Origin: Lineus longissimus
Lineage: Eukaryota; Nemertea; Pilidiophora; Heteronemertea; Lineidae
Reading direction: 5' to 3'
Length of the DNA: 64,000 nt
Assembly: GCF_910592395.1 (NCBI RefSeq)
Contig: NC_088311.1
Span: forward strand, 3,352,501-3,416,500
Part shown: positions 14,120 through 29,100 of the stretch, in pieces
Layout: the number at the start of each line of letters is the position of its first letter
How positions within the stretch are numbered: the stretch's first letter is position 1
Notes under the pieces: generated by a model
What the model was told of the DNA's origin: nothing
What the model saw: the letters and a program-made list of their open reading frames with translations, nothing else
The model's database searches: none
Made by a program: the position numbers and the translations under genes

Positions 14120-17100
14120 GTAAGAAGATACACAGAACTTTCTTTCCAAAACTTTCTTTGCAGAATTGCTTTCATGTACTGCTCTGACGTCATGAGACAA
14201 CGCAACAAAATGCATTGTATGACATTTTAATGCATTGCCTTAAAGAAGCCAATAGCAAGCCTCAAGCTGCGATGTACCAAAGGTTCATCACAGTATGAAA
14301 AATGATTAAAAAAGTTTAGTACCATCTATTGACAAAAGTAATGACTAATGTACCCTTAATCCAGCTCAAGTGATTTTCAAAATCTTTGAAGCAGACGTGA
14401 AAGAATGTCTGGAAGAGTTTCAAAATTCTGACGTAACTTCCGCAGCACGTCTAATGGATTTCCTTTTACTGCCTGATTATCATGTTTTGCTTTCTTATTT
14501 ATCTTGAATTGGCCAACCAGTTTTAGAGCATGCACCTTGGGATCAAAGTCCTCATGACATTTCAGGTGTAATGCTGCCTTTTTTGCCTCCTTCTACTTTG
14601 TTTCATGTTTTATTTTGGGACGATCCACCCAATAATGACATGTCTCCCGCGAGGAACGGAAAAGTCTAAAGAAACAAGTCTTTGGATTATTAGAATGGTT
14701 CTGGGGTATGAGACGTCTCCAATATATGATTGAGCTCATAACGTCATGTAGCTCTAAAGGTCTGGAGGGCAAAGAAATGTTCTTTGGTGTATCTAGCAAT
14801 TGAGATATTTTTATGAAAAATTTCACTTTTGCTGTTAGTTCTTTCTCTTCTCTCTCTTGATGATGAAAGAAAAGTTGTTTTTAGGTGCAAATTCTTAGAT
14901 TGACCACGTGCTGGCACCCCAATGATGCCAGCTTAAAGTCTTGTGCTTTTTATCCATCCTCAAAAGAGACGAACTTTAACCAGGAAGTAAAAGATCGTGT
15001 TCGAGAAAAGTTCTTAAATGTTTTTCTTCACTCGAATTTCAAGTTATTTGAAGCAAGTACAGAAGCCAGATCTGCAACTTCCAGAGTTCCTCCCGTGAAT
15101 AAATGGCAAATCTTACACCGTTATCTTGAAGTATCTCCAACAACTTGATTACCATTCTCAGCAGCCTAGGCAGCCAGTAATCCAGTAGAGCTCATCATCA
15201 GATCCAGCTTTGCCTTTTGTGAGGCTTCCTTGATAAATCACTTTGATTTCGCCATCATTTTCATGACTGCTCCGTGTCTTAATTTTCTGAACCAGTGATT
15301 CCTTAAGAGTTCAAATCTTTGCCGTTATTAGCCTTTGTTTTAACTTTTGTGATTTCTAGAAATGTCACAAAAAGAATCGTTCCCTGACTCATTTTTCAAA
15401 CTTCATTCATTTGAATCAATATCAAAGAATCTAAAAAAGCCTTTTGATTCTGACTACTTTTGATGACGTTTGATGTCGTGAGATGTCAGTGTTTTCTTGG
15501 GAGCTAAAACAGCTGCTCTGATCGATCGTTCTAAGGTTGGATTTGATTAGCGATGTTGCCAGTTTTGATGGGAGCCAAAAGTTATCTCTCCAACAACGCT
15601 GTCAAACTAAAAAGAGTGAAGAAGCAACCTGAAAAAATTCACTGCCAGGCAAAGAAAGGATATCAACAAGATTTGAGCTCAAGCAGTGCTTGGAATAAGC
15701 CAGTCATGCAATCCTCTCAGTGTCTTTCTTTTGACATTAGAACTCAGAGTTTGAGAGGTGTTGGATTCCATATCTTATGAGATTAGTTAGATTCTTCCGG
15801 CATTGCTTTCGAAGAAATATGATACAATTTTCAAAAAGGAAAAACTTCCCGATGGATGAGGTTCCCTGAACAGAAGGAATCCTGACCACATACGCATGAA
15901 TGGAACATAAGAAAGACTGACCGCATGTGCATGAATCACGCAGAAGCCTCAAGAAGCATCATCTTTGATTAGATGCATCATTGGACCTTTTTCTGACCGG
16001 AACCTTTCAAGAGCAATACCTAAGATGCCATACATCTGAGGCCATGGAACGGTATCTTTGTTTCTGAACCTGTGCAAGCGGGGACTCAAGACTCAGGTTA
16101 GAACCAGGACTGAGATACATTCACAAAGAAATAGATGTTTTGGAGACCTACTGAGGTGGATGATGAAGTGACTCAGTGATGGTGTCAAAGGATTGGTCAT
16201 GCCTTGATTTTACTCGTTAGGGTAGTATCCATCTGATGAAAAAATGCAAAGACGATAGATATGAGGTTCTATTTTATCGAAATGTTCCTATTTGTGAGTA
16301 ATTGGATGATGTTACAACATATTCGATTGGGATGCTTAGGATACCCTTCATGCGATGAGGGGACTTCAAGAAGGGGAGCAACGTCTTACAGGTGAATCAC
16401 CCTTGGACGTATTTCAATATTGTTTATTACCTTGGTATGGGGACGAAATAGAGAAGTCGGTCTCTTTCTTGTTATTATTTCTTGTGCCATCCAATTCTCT
16501 CATGAATCATACCAATAGATTTATGATATCATTTCTGCATGATAGAGTAAGGTCTACCAATGTCGTTCTGATTCTTAGCTGAACTCGCACCATTTCTCCA
16601 GTCACCCATCATATCATTTGTATCAATTTCATCTGAGGTACGATTTCCTTGATGGCACATTAGACCTAATAACACACATTATTTGTCCCTTTTATCAATT
16701 CCCTTGTGTCAAGAACTAGGGTCAGGACAGATATGATTGGCTAGATGTCATCTATGATGACCACCGGTCAAACATTTTCCTGGGAACATTTGTGACTAAT
16801 CTTGTAAATTTTCTTGCCACTTCGGCATATTCAGCTAGGAAGTGAACCTCAAAGACTGTCACCAGACAGAGATTGTCATTGGTATCTTATCTTGCAATAA
16901 TCCCAATATTGGATTGCAAAGTCTTGAGATGAGATGTATCATAGATTGAAATATTCTTGTGCTGTCACCTTTTTGGCTTGGTTATGTTTTGCAAATGATG
17001 CAATGTAATGCTCTTTGGTCTATAAGACGATACTTGCTGGCTTTTAGATCAGTTGCGAGGTGTGAAAGCTTTGAAATGAGTAGCCAGTACCATTAATATT

Positions 17101-20100
17101 CTAACAGCACCCACAGCAGGGTAAAGGAGATGATTTCAATTTAGACTGCACAATCTCACTGCCCAATATTCGACACGCAGAATGATATATTTGATACATG
17201 TATGATACGCTCTCAGCACCACTGCCAACCCAAACCAGCTGTTAATCAGCTTTGAAAAACTCTTATCTCTCTCCGTTCATTAGATGCAGCCTTTTTCCAA
17301 TTTGAGGCTTTTCATGCCAGAAAACTCATGATCAAACAACACTCCCTGAATTATAAGCGATGCGTATCAACACCGATAAATCCTGATGAATTGGTCCCAG
17401 GGTGACTCTTATGAACTCTGCATCGTTTTTGTGACATCCTGACTCTGACATTGGAGTGCTGAACGGCAAAGGTTTCAGGGGCAAGTGTATTGACAAGTTT
17501 ATGGGTGATCTGAGAATTCTCTAAACTAGTTTTTTGAACTGATGACTAAGCACAACTTTTCTCTCTGCCTTTGTTGGTGAAGCTTTGATTTTCGAGCTTC
17601 GTCAGATCTGTCATCACAATAAACAGCTTTGATGCTTTATAATGTTTTTTGTTCCAGAGGATTATTGAACGATATGTAAGTTCGACTTCTCGTTTTAGTG
17701 TAGGTGTTCATCGATATACTTGATATTTCAGTGAAATCCTGGTCCTTTCTAGATCTTGATTTCTCTTTGACTATGCCATGTTCCGGGGTTTGTCAGACTG
17801 GTGGGCAAAAAGTTTCCAATTATTTTCATAGACAATGGAGGGTTAATCAGTTTTCTGCAAACTGTATGTGTTAGAATATGCTAAGTATGTAACGAAGTTT
17901 GTTTTTAGTAGCAAAGACGACTGCAGCAATGCTAAACAAAGTCAGATAAACACAGATAAATAAAATCTACTTGCTCTTGGGAATTCTCCAGATGGTGTTA
18001 ACAGTTATGTCGATGAAGTTGCTTTACTTTGCACAGAGCATACTAACGTTTTTACAGTGTCTTGAGAATCAGCAAATATTTTAGGAAAGAGTGAGTTTTC
18101 TCAGTGTTGATGGTGAATGCCAAGGTGAATAGCAGTTGCATATTGACATAGAAGGTTCTGAGGTGGCAATGTTCTCGTTACTTTGGATATGAATCTGCTG
18201 TTGCTAGGTGTAGGTTTCCAGTTGGTCTTGCTGCATTCATTGTACGAGGTTGCTTCCTCAACAACAGGAAAACGTCACAGTTTTCCACATTTCAGAGGCT
18301 TTTGCATCGAAATTAGCCTGTGAAAACCACCTGGTCTCCTGATTTCGCCTCAGTTTCTCACTGTAGTTGAAACTTAGCCTCAGCCAGTTTCACGGGCAGC
18401 TTCCGATATTTGTTTTCCTCAAACTTTTGCATGCTTGAGAAGAGCGAGCGAGCATGTAACTGGGAAGGGTTTAGGCCAGTTTGGCTTATAGATGTTTCCT
18501 CCTCAAAGCTTGGTGTGCTTGTGGAACTGGTTGGCATGGAATTAGAGAGGGGTTTGGCATGTTTGAGCTGGGTAGGCTCAGCCACTTTTTGGTCTAAGTA
18601 ACCAGCTACAAAGATTTCCAGTGATTGCTCAGAATAGAATCAAACTTAAAAATCTCCCCACGTTGCTGAGCAAAATAATTTGACTTTATAAGCCTGGAGA
18701 TTACCTATAATAATTTACAGAGCATGACAGTTAATTTCAAAAGGAATGTGATCTGTTTGAAAAATTAATCACAGAAATGATTTTGTTATTACATGGGTGC
18801 GGTCACGAATGTGGCTTTTACAAAAAGAAATTGCTCATGCGGTTCATGACATTTTACGGTTCTGCCCATGTTTTGTTATAACATGTGTAATCATGATAAA
18901 ACATGATCCGGAATAAAGGTCAGTTGTTTCTACAAGTCATGGCCTGTCTAACATGCGGATAAGGATTAAAGGTAGATGGTGAACTGTAAATCTGATTATT
19001 TTTGTAATTATTTTAATTTTTTTAAAGAGAAGCTCTGCATCCCGAAATGATTATATTTCCAGGCAGTGTAATTTTTCAGGCGCAGTCAGGGCTTTGAGCA
19101 GGGGTCTGAGTCTAGGAGAATATCTCCCTGTCATTGAAATCTTTGAAAGATCTGGAAGTTTATGGGCTGTACGTGTATAATGAAAGCTTGAGTCTTTATG
19201 TTCCAAATATTGAATGTGGTATAGATTGTAACTTCTACGCGTGGTCATAGAGTATGCATTGATCAATATATATTTCATACACATATAATTATCATCTTCT
19301 GTATTTGCCCATGGTCTTTTGAAGCTCTTAGAGTATGGTTTAAACTACCCTTGACATTAAGTGATCCAGACTCACATGATATGATAATATCTCTTATACT
19401 ATCTGTATTTCCAAGAGACAGCACCAATTTAACAAATTATACCCTTGATGTCGATGATCATTTGATATAAATATAGAAAGCCCAGAGGGGCTGATATTAG
19501 AAATATAGACCAGACAGTTAGCATCCATATTTTATATCAAACATAGAAATAATAAATGAATTTTATTTCGATTGCATCGATAAATCAATTGTAATGTGTA
19601 AGGCCAGTTAACTCTTTGCATATCTTTTGTACAAAAACAATGCCTTGGGCAGGTTTGCGGAGACAACTCTGCATAAATATGCATGTTGCTGTTTCATCAA
19701 GACATAGAAAATAGATCGATAACTCTCATAGGGGAAATAAAATGAGATCCTCAAAGGTTAAAACTAATTGAATACCATTTCACAGCATTTCATATTTACA
19801 AATTATGGATCTCAAAGGAAATTTCAATTTCAACATATTGTCAATTACCTGCCAAAAGTGTACTTTGATATCAATTAAAATTGCCTGACCTGTCAACTTG
19901 GTAATGAATTAGCTTTTACCTTTGGTTTATTTTATTCGGTTTAAATCGGCTATTAACGACATGACTGATGTCATACCACGGAGAGTGAGACAGCTGATTG
20001 GCCGATTGCATGACTTGAAATTGACGTAGCTGCAGAGCCAGCAAATTAATAAGACATGCTGCAGATGTGTTCACTTCATCTTATAAAAACTGACAAAACG

Positions 20101-23100
20101 TTGTGTCACTACAGGAATTACGACCGATTCTTTGGTGAAATGTAAGATACAAGTCTCAGTTGAACAGTCGGGGAAATTAAGCATTAAGGAATCTGTGCTG
20201 ATTGGGTCTCTTCACCGAAGTGACATTTTGTGAGACTCCGCTTGTTTTGCTCATGAGCTTGCCCTTGACTTTTCCCTTGACATTGGCCTTGCATTACTGA
20301 ACATATGCTATTCCATTATAATTAACCAATGCCAATTTGTCTTATTAGCCCTCTCTGGAGGAATCCAGGATTAATAGAGACAAACAATCAGACTGCTGCT
20401 CTTCTGTGATCCATTATCATTTGACCCTTTGATCTGAGGGAAGGTCTTGTCATGTCTTTGATCTTAATCAAGATCGGGAACCTCTGATTTGTATATTTCT
20501 CATCTGTCTACTAGACATCATTAAATGCAAAGGTGATGACCTCGTGCATTTCACATCCATGGTGCTTAACTAAATGAGCCTCCTGGATGCTACATTTGCT
20601 GCCTTTACTTTGAAATGTCTTTCGGTGAGTTGTGGGTATGGTGAGAAGCATTGAACCTTGACCTGAGCACTTTAACCAAGGAATGGTTTAGGTTTGAAAC
20701 AAATCAGTGATTCATATCTTGGTCCTAATTAAGAGAGGTCAGGTCCTGTGCAGTTTTAAAATCCAATCCCTGGATGCTTTCTTTCTTCCCCTTGGCTAGA
20801 AACATCTTCCAGCAAGTTGCAAGAAACATAATCAAGGTTCAAGAAACTTTAATATGTGCTTCACCAGCTCAATGATGTTATGGATGCATGATTGATTCTT
20901 AGCCAGATGGAGCACCGGTAAAACCCACATCCTTTATTTTCACAGAGCAAGTTGGCAGGATTATGTGTTTTTGTTGTGCTTTGATCGGAAAAATGTCATC
21001 AAGAGCACGTTCTTGATCGAGCTAATGGCCCAGGTCAAAGTCACGTGCCTCCCTTGTACCCCAAAGGCCACAGTAATTCCCCATCGAATGGCTAATTGAA
21101 AGAAGGTATCAAAAATTCTCTCAACGCTTTGCCAGCATGTTGCTTGGCATGAGGCGAGTGAGACCAGTCTTTGATCCTCAATCCGTAGCACGGCGATTTT
21201 TCCCGACTTCTTTTGCCGCCGTCCATTTAGACCATTAGTGTATGATTTCTGGCTCGTACTTATCAATAGAAGCAGGCCTCCCTGAGGCCAGACTCACTCT
21301 TTCACTTAATGCAAGGAGATTCGGATTTCATCTTTTACCTGTTGCTCAGCGGTTTTGGGCGACCGTTATTTTCGCTGTTGTGGTTGATTGATGAATGATT
21401 GCATTGCCTTTTTAAATTGGTGGCATTGCTGTAATTTTTATGGCAGGAAACTGGTATTCTCGGCAGTATTCACAATGCATGAAATTGACTTTATATTGAT
21501 GTATCTAGGTGAGATTATGAAAATTGATGTCACATTCTTGAATTAGCGATACGGACTGTCCAGTGCCAGCTTTCAATTCATCCAGTGACATGATCTGCCT
21601 TATGTTTACAAACATATTGACCATAAAAGTAGGCGTATGCATCAATGCTCGGTTGTAATCTCCAGTATTGATTTCATGACCAGCGATAACAAGTGTAAAG
21701 AATTGAAATGGCTACACGGAGGAAAAAATGAGGCAAGAGAAAATGCCTGTGTTTAGAGATAATCACGAGTTGTCTGTTGTTTGTAAATGTTCCAATGCCT
21801 GTGTTTAGAGATAATCACGAGTTGTTTTTAGTCTGTTGTTTGTAAATGTTCCAATGCATCATCATAGTCAACTGTGAAATAAAAACATGCAAATTTGCAA
21901 GCTTTTGGCTCTGCAAAAATAACTGGTTAATGTAACCATACCACACCATGTATATCTCAGATTGCATAAAAAAGGACAATTCTGTTCAAACGGAAAGTTT
22001 ATTGCAAAATTCGTCAGGAAACGCACAACTAAATTCTGAAGAAGTTACTGAGTCAGAACTGATAGGCTTTGAGAAACCATCCAAGCATAGTACAAGAAAA
22101 CCACATGTTATTTTCCCCGACAGAGCAAATCTGAAACCTGTGAAACGTATCGACCGCATAGCATCCCGCTAACCTTATTGAGAATACAATAAATCTGTGC
22201 GCATGGATGATCAGCTTTCACCGAATAAACATCTTCCCCCGAGACACAAATTCGCTTTCCGATCTGCGCGAAACTTCAAAGCTTAGATTTACCTTCGCCA
22301 AAGCTGAATGTGGAAATGGATCCCCGAATGTGAAATATTAATAACTGCTTCATATCATGATATTAGCTGGATGTTTGTGCTTGGTCTGGTGGGGCAGAGA
22401 TGGAGGATCGATGGTGGATGTGGATCATTGTGTAAGGGTTGCTTTTGTGAAGACGAGGTGGAAATGTGGCGGTCTGAAATTCAAAGTGTCTGTTTGCCTA
22501 TTGTATACATAAAGAATATGTAATATGTCCTTTTTTGTCTCTTTTAAGTGTCATCTGTCATGTTTTGCTAAAAGGTAGAAGGCGAACCTGATCGTTGCTG
22601 TTAACAGCTGTCATAAGGCAGCATTAACTGAAAGGTTTTGATGGATGGATATAAGGAAGGGTCATTTGGTTGTCCTTGTCAGTGTGGAACAAACTTGGGC
22701 TTGTCACGTCGTTTTATGTGGCATGCGGAGGGAAATGTGTTGACTATAGCCATTTCTATCTACATTTACTTCATAAAAATGCTGATAGAAAGCACACAAC
22801 GTTAAAAACTTTCCGCTAATTCAAACCGAAGTTAGGAACCTCTACATCTGCCTCATTGGAGTTTGTCATACATTCCCTTAGTCACAGAGAAACCTTCCAA
22901 AAGCATCATTTGCGATATTTCCTTGTATTTCTGCGGCTTCTCTGTCATCGCGACTTTCCACCACGCACATACCTGACAGATGACTATTATGGGATGAACG
23001 ACAGGTCAGGATTAGCGAGACGATGAATATTCTCGGTATTACTCTAACTATCAGTGGGTTTGTTACTACTTACATCCGCTGTGTTGACACCTTCAGATAG

Positions 23101-26100
23101 CCGTGGATGGTAAAGTCTGTTTCAAAGAATGCAGGCTTGTTACCTCTTAGATATGCTGTGTTGACAGCTACAGACAGCTATAGAAGGTAAAGTCTGTTTC
23201 AAAGAATGCAGGTGTATTGCTTCTTAGTTCTGTTGTGTTGACAGCTGAGGAAGGTAAAGTCTGTTCAGTGATTTGGTGTTGGATTTGTAGCTATTAGATC
23301 TGCAGTGTTAACTGCTATCGTTGGAGAAGTCGATGGTAAAAGGTTTTGATTCTGTTGAACAGATACAGCGTTCTTCAGCGTTAGTTCTTATCACCCTGCC
23401 CCTAGGATTTGGTGACTTTCAGTACATCAGAGAGCAGGAGCTTGAGAGTCTGCAGATCACATCAATATCTGGATGATTGCAAAATTTATCACCATACAAT
23501 GCATATCACTGATTTATGAGGACATTGAGATAATTTTGGGGCATGGTATTCTGGTGAGGTGTGATTAGTCTCAGAAACATGCATACAGCATCACTCTGCC
23601 AGACAGCCATCCATATGTATTCCTACTGGAGATCCAATGGTGTAAATTTATGTTCTTCTGGCTTTTGCATATTTATAACAGCGTGGGCACATTAGGCGAG
23701 AACGTTTGCTCAAATGGGAACATAGATCACGAAAAGCGGGGAGGTCTACAACATTTACCATTAGAGGCAGATAACATGTATATTGTCTATCATGCTTTTA
23801 GCAAAAGGCAATGGTTGCTCCTTTTTGTCTCATATGGGGTGTATCAATAAAAATGTGTCAACCTGGTATGGATTGCCCTTTGTTGAACGTTGAGAGTTTA
23901 CATGTAGTAAGTGATTATCTCACTTGGTCATACTCTTTTATGACTTATCCTGAAAATGTCTTCTCAACCGTCTTCAACTTACCATCTGACTATTGATGGT
24001 ACCATCAGAAAACCTTATTCACGGTACCAAAAGCACCCTCTGATGGTACCATTTTCTATTTGGGTTGATAGTCACTTTGAGTAAGAGATATAGACTCGCT
24101 CACGGCTTGCAGTTCTTCCTCCTGTTTTTAAACCAATTTTCTCTGTCTAAGGTGCTTCTTTACCTGCATTAACTGAAGAAAGATAAATCCATTTATCTCG
24201 GAATTGTGTTTTAATTCCATTAGTATAAATTGTTAGAGTGGTTGATTTAACTTGATATAAGCTTCTTATTCGAAAATTTGTAAGTTAAAGTTTTTTTTTG
24301 CAGTTTTCTAACTGAGATCTGTGAAAATAGAAATCACGAAAATATGTTTCGATTTGAAAAACCTAGAGAAATTTCATAATCCTTCAAAACAAAAATCGTT
24401 AAAATTAATTTTTTCAGATATCTTTGCGAATTGCAAAAATGTAGAGGCGTTGAAATTTGGCTGTTAACAGAGTGTCTTAGTCCGCAATATAGTTCTCTCA
24501 TGTCTTGTTATCAGGCTAACTAATTGGATCACTTCATTTAGCAGTTGATTAGATTATGGGCCCTATTAATTCAATTATTGTTATTTTCCCGTCAAGCTTT
24601 AATGTGGAAGATTGGTGTTGACGCAAGGGATGTCGCTGTTTTCCATCCGTAAAGCTTGAGCTGTTTGACTTGATTATTTATGAGGTAATGGAAGGCCTTA
24701 GGCAGGTTGACAGAGGAAGAGAACTCGAAAATTATGGCTAAACTAGGGACAACCCATGCAACCACCACACCCCTTTAATTTCAACCCAACAATTGCATGT
24801 GCGACCAATTTGTCCTTGGGAACACAAAAACATATACAGCTGACTGCTCAATATCTTCCATGAATAATGGACATGGTCATCTCATTAATTACTAACACCG
24901 ATGCGATATATCTCTGGCGCCAAAGCCATTTAATCAGAAAGGTGCATTTGCATGTGCGGTTTTAGCGAAAAATGGTCTGAAAAACACTCCGAGGACTACA
25001 TCTTTTTTTTGCCTTCCGGGTTTTTCTGATTTCATGTTTAACAAAAGTGCATCAGAGCAACTCGAATAGACACTGCAATAGTAGTCGGGACGTAGCATGG
25101 AATGATCCAGTGGTCAACAGGAATACTAGAGCTGTGCCCTTCATCTGGCATTCTGCAGCTTTTGAGTCTGTGACCTTGACCTTAGAACAGATGACTGTGC
25201 ACCTAGTGCTTTCTATTGCCGCCTCATACTGACATCATGATCGCGTATGATGAAATGTCAATCTATGAAAGCTTACATATTGCTATCTCACAGGAGAACA
25301 TGATCTTTCTCAACTTCATAAAGAGCCAAAATGGCAAGAATTTGTTATCAATTAGCCTCACTCACATTCCTAGATCACTTGTTACAAAACATGGTTAATT
25401 TTTCAACTGAATTTTTCCAGATAAGATCGAAATACATACCGACACTGGCAAAGCATGCTGGTAGCCTCATCCTTTGTCAGCTTGTCGGTTTATCTTTTTT
25501 TTGTAAATAGGCGTAATATGGTATTGAAAAATCCCGAAGGATTATCAGGAATACTGTCATAATATAAATACCAAGCTCAGGAAACACATAGATTGCTGCC
25601 TGCATTCTGTTGAATGCATCGCTGAATGAATTTTTTATCTCAGTCTATGTACACCTTAGCGATCTAATTACTCTAATCAATAATGGAGGGCGCTTAACGA
25701 AGTGCAACGAGTGCATAGCTTAATGTGGAGTGTTGCGTTGACGCAGCCTGTGTGGTGCGGTAGGCGTAAATGAAGCCAATGGCATGCGATCCATTATTAA
25801 TGGACCTTCATGTTTCTGTAACCACCCCCTGTGATTTGTGTCAGTTATCCACCAAGGACATGCCACGCAGACATCACTTATAGCAGCTGCTGCTGCACAA
25901 GTACGCAATAGTCACAGTGTTTCAAGCCCAGATTGTTTGCTTGTTGGGAAACACTGAAATATGAAGGACAACCAAAAACACTGCACCAGGTTGGGAAACT
26001 GCCGAACTGTTGCTAAACTTTTGTACTCTTTTAAGAGCGGATTCATGGGTATCGCCTTGGGTGTCCTGTTATTCTGTCGTCCATTAGTGAGCATTACTGG

Positions 26101-29100
26101 AACACCTTTCTCCCGGTTTATTGGCTTGGCAAAACCATCCCTAGTAACCATACCCATTCACACCAACGATGTCAAGAAAAACAAAGGTATTGCCATTGGT
26201 GGTGTCAGTCTACCTTCTTTCTTCTTTCTTCATATCAACACTATGACAGATCTGTTTTACTTCAGAATATTATGACAGAAACGTTTAGTCTAATTATTGT
26301 TTTCTATCAGGTAACCATGAGTTACTCATGATAACTTGCTCTCCTAAGGCAAATTATGCCTCTTTTAAAGGCTTTAATAGCATTTCTGCTGAAAGATTGC
26401 TTAAACGACTACATGGAAACCTATTGTGATTGCTTGCCAGAATCGTTTACCGTTTCCATTGTGTCATAGAGATGTAGTCTCAAATATAGAACATGAAAAG
26501 ACTAACATTATTTGCTGTAGCCCTTTTCCTTCCGTTGTGGTACCAAGTCAGAAAAATCCTTCTGAGAATTCTCATGGTTTTCAGCTGTGACAATGCAAAT
26601 CAACTTTAAGTTGCTTCCCCCAGAATGTGTCATTCCTTTCCATTTCCGCCAAGTCTTACAGATATAAATTGGTATTACCAAGAAAGATCTAATGGCTTGA
26701 GCCTTAGGTCTGCTCTTGGTTTCGTTGCTGTGGTTATCACAATACAATGTAGAAGAACAAAGTCATTTACCATTTCCCAATACCTTATGATTTGGTTTAT
26801 AAAAGCACATTTCCTATCCTCATAATGGAAACTATTTGATAGTATTCCTTTGGAAGATATTTCAGAGGTGGCAAAGTTGGCACATTTTCTGATGAAGTTG
26901 GCATATTTTATGGTTTCAATAAAGCAAACTAATCCTATTAAGATCGTCATATATTGCCATGGGCACTGACTGGCCAGGGGCATCTTGGTGGTTATATTGA
27001 ATGTAATACACCCCCTGAAGGAACTTTCCAACCTTGATTGAGAATAATGAGAATAATAATTCAATTTTTTCACTTTGATTAAGTTTGTTGGACGAGTGAA
27101 ATTGGCAACTGCCCGTTAATCTGGAATTCTGATGACCATAATTCTGAGAGGCCAAGGTAGAAATGGCCTCTTGAGATGGAGTTTTCACCCAACTTTTGTT
27201 TGAAATGGAGACTATAAATCGCAGTTGTTGTCCGGCTTTAAAACAGGATGCCGATACATGTGCCCCCTTGGCTAGGACTGCTGGTGACATCTCTTGCCTG
27301 ATGAAGCTACCAATACCAGTGATATTCTCCTTTTGCTCTCGGTGCACCAGTTGTAACGTTATCGATATCTTCAGCGTCATACACTGCTGATATCTTCTTG
27401 AGAAATATTTGAACAGGCCTAGAGGACCTATTGCAAATAAAAGTTTTATCTCACAGTACAAGATGTTGCCATTATCTCTGACAAACGTGACTTTGCAAAG
27501 TTAAAAGGCTTCAAGCTGCAGAATTTTCTGGATTTGCATGTCAGGGTGATCCCAGGCAAATCGTTGTTTTTATTCCATCACTGTCTTCTATCATATTTTT
27601 GTTATGAATGAGCATGCTTGTGCATTTATTTGCATTCCTGACCTCTCTGATGTAAATGACTTTGGACCGCGAACGTCAAAAACTTCAGTCCCAAAAGTCC
27701 CAAAAACTTCAGTCAAAAAACTTTTGGGACATAAGTTTTTGGTGATGTTGGTTCATTTTGAGAAAATAAATTTGGGTCACAGCAAAGCATTAACCAGAAA
27801 GGTAAGCACTTTCTTTGCAGATCCTTCCTCTAGGCACATATAATTAGGTGGGGAAAAACTGGTGAATTTCTGCACCTATTTCATCACCAATCAAGGACCA
27901 TGCATAAAAGCTGTTAGTTCTTGCTGCCTCTGGGTCTTCAAGAGTGGACAATTTATCATGGCTTGCCTCATCGATATCTTCGCACAATCATGAATGGAAA
28001 TTGTGCTCGATGCCAATTACGGTTGGAAAGTTACCGTAGCCGCTGGCTGACGAAGTCAACCAGGTGTTGGATGGACTCCTTTATACCTCATTGGGTACAT
28101 TGGATGTGCCCTCAAGACCGTTACAGATGCTTGATGGTTACCACTAACGCTGCGGGTGATGGTGTGTATTACTGCTCTCTCTTGATTATTATAACACCAC
28201 TGGCAGTGGCTATCATGAGAATCCATATGAAAACTTTTGTACAGGCAGTTTCTATCAGTTGAAAACTAATAATAAGAATTTTGAAATTTTGAAAAAAGTT
28301 CAACTCGGAAAGATGAAAAATTTTCAAAGTCCAAATATTTTTTTCACTTGTTTCGTTTCGGCTCAAAATGAAGAAACGTCATCGGTCCCCGGATTTTCAA
28401 CTTCACTAACGCGACCACCCCGGCCATTCAACCTCGGTCCCTTGAGGGGTCGTGTTACCGGGGTTCCACTGTACTTACAGTATCATCAGGTAATCTATAA
28501 ACATCACCATTAAATATCATTGGTGTTATTAATATAATCTTTAGTTTAGTATAACGATCAGCTACCGTGTGATAATGGTTATTTTCCCCGGCCGTATCAT
28601 GTGCTATACTAATGGTTCTGTCCGAACCAGAAAAGCCATTAATCCAGCCATACTGCCCATTAGTTTTCATGTCAAATAGTTGTGACAGGCTCTGTAGCCT
28701 ACTGATAAGGTGTGATGCTTTGCCTTGGTCAGTTGCCATTGCTGGTTGGGGTACTTCACAAATGAGGGAAGTACATTTGCTCGGAGTATTGAGTTGTGCC
28801 TCGATTTCAAAATTTCAGACAGATCTTGACCCGTTACTTGTATATCCCTGGGTGTGTCCTTCTTCTTTTCCTTTTACTTTGGCAGACAGAGGTGCCTCCT
28901 GATTTGATTATAAAGTCAATTGTTCTCTGGAGTTGTTCTTTGTCTCTAAATAGCTGGTCATGTAGACAAATCTTCCTCCTGACGGTCTCCAGTCTTGGAA
29001 TCTTCTCAGTCATGGGCTCCATGATGCATGGGCAGATATTTCCTTACAATTTAGAAACTACTGAACAGACTGTCATTGTCTGTTCAATGGTGCTGCACTG

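Noticed and set aside
26916-27461. 181-codon - strand open frame in the large intron
   Set aside because: There is no recognisable domain, no plausible splice context and a composition like its surroundings. It overlaps other open frames on both strands, so chance is likelier.
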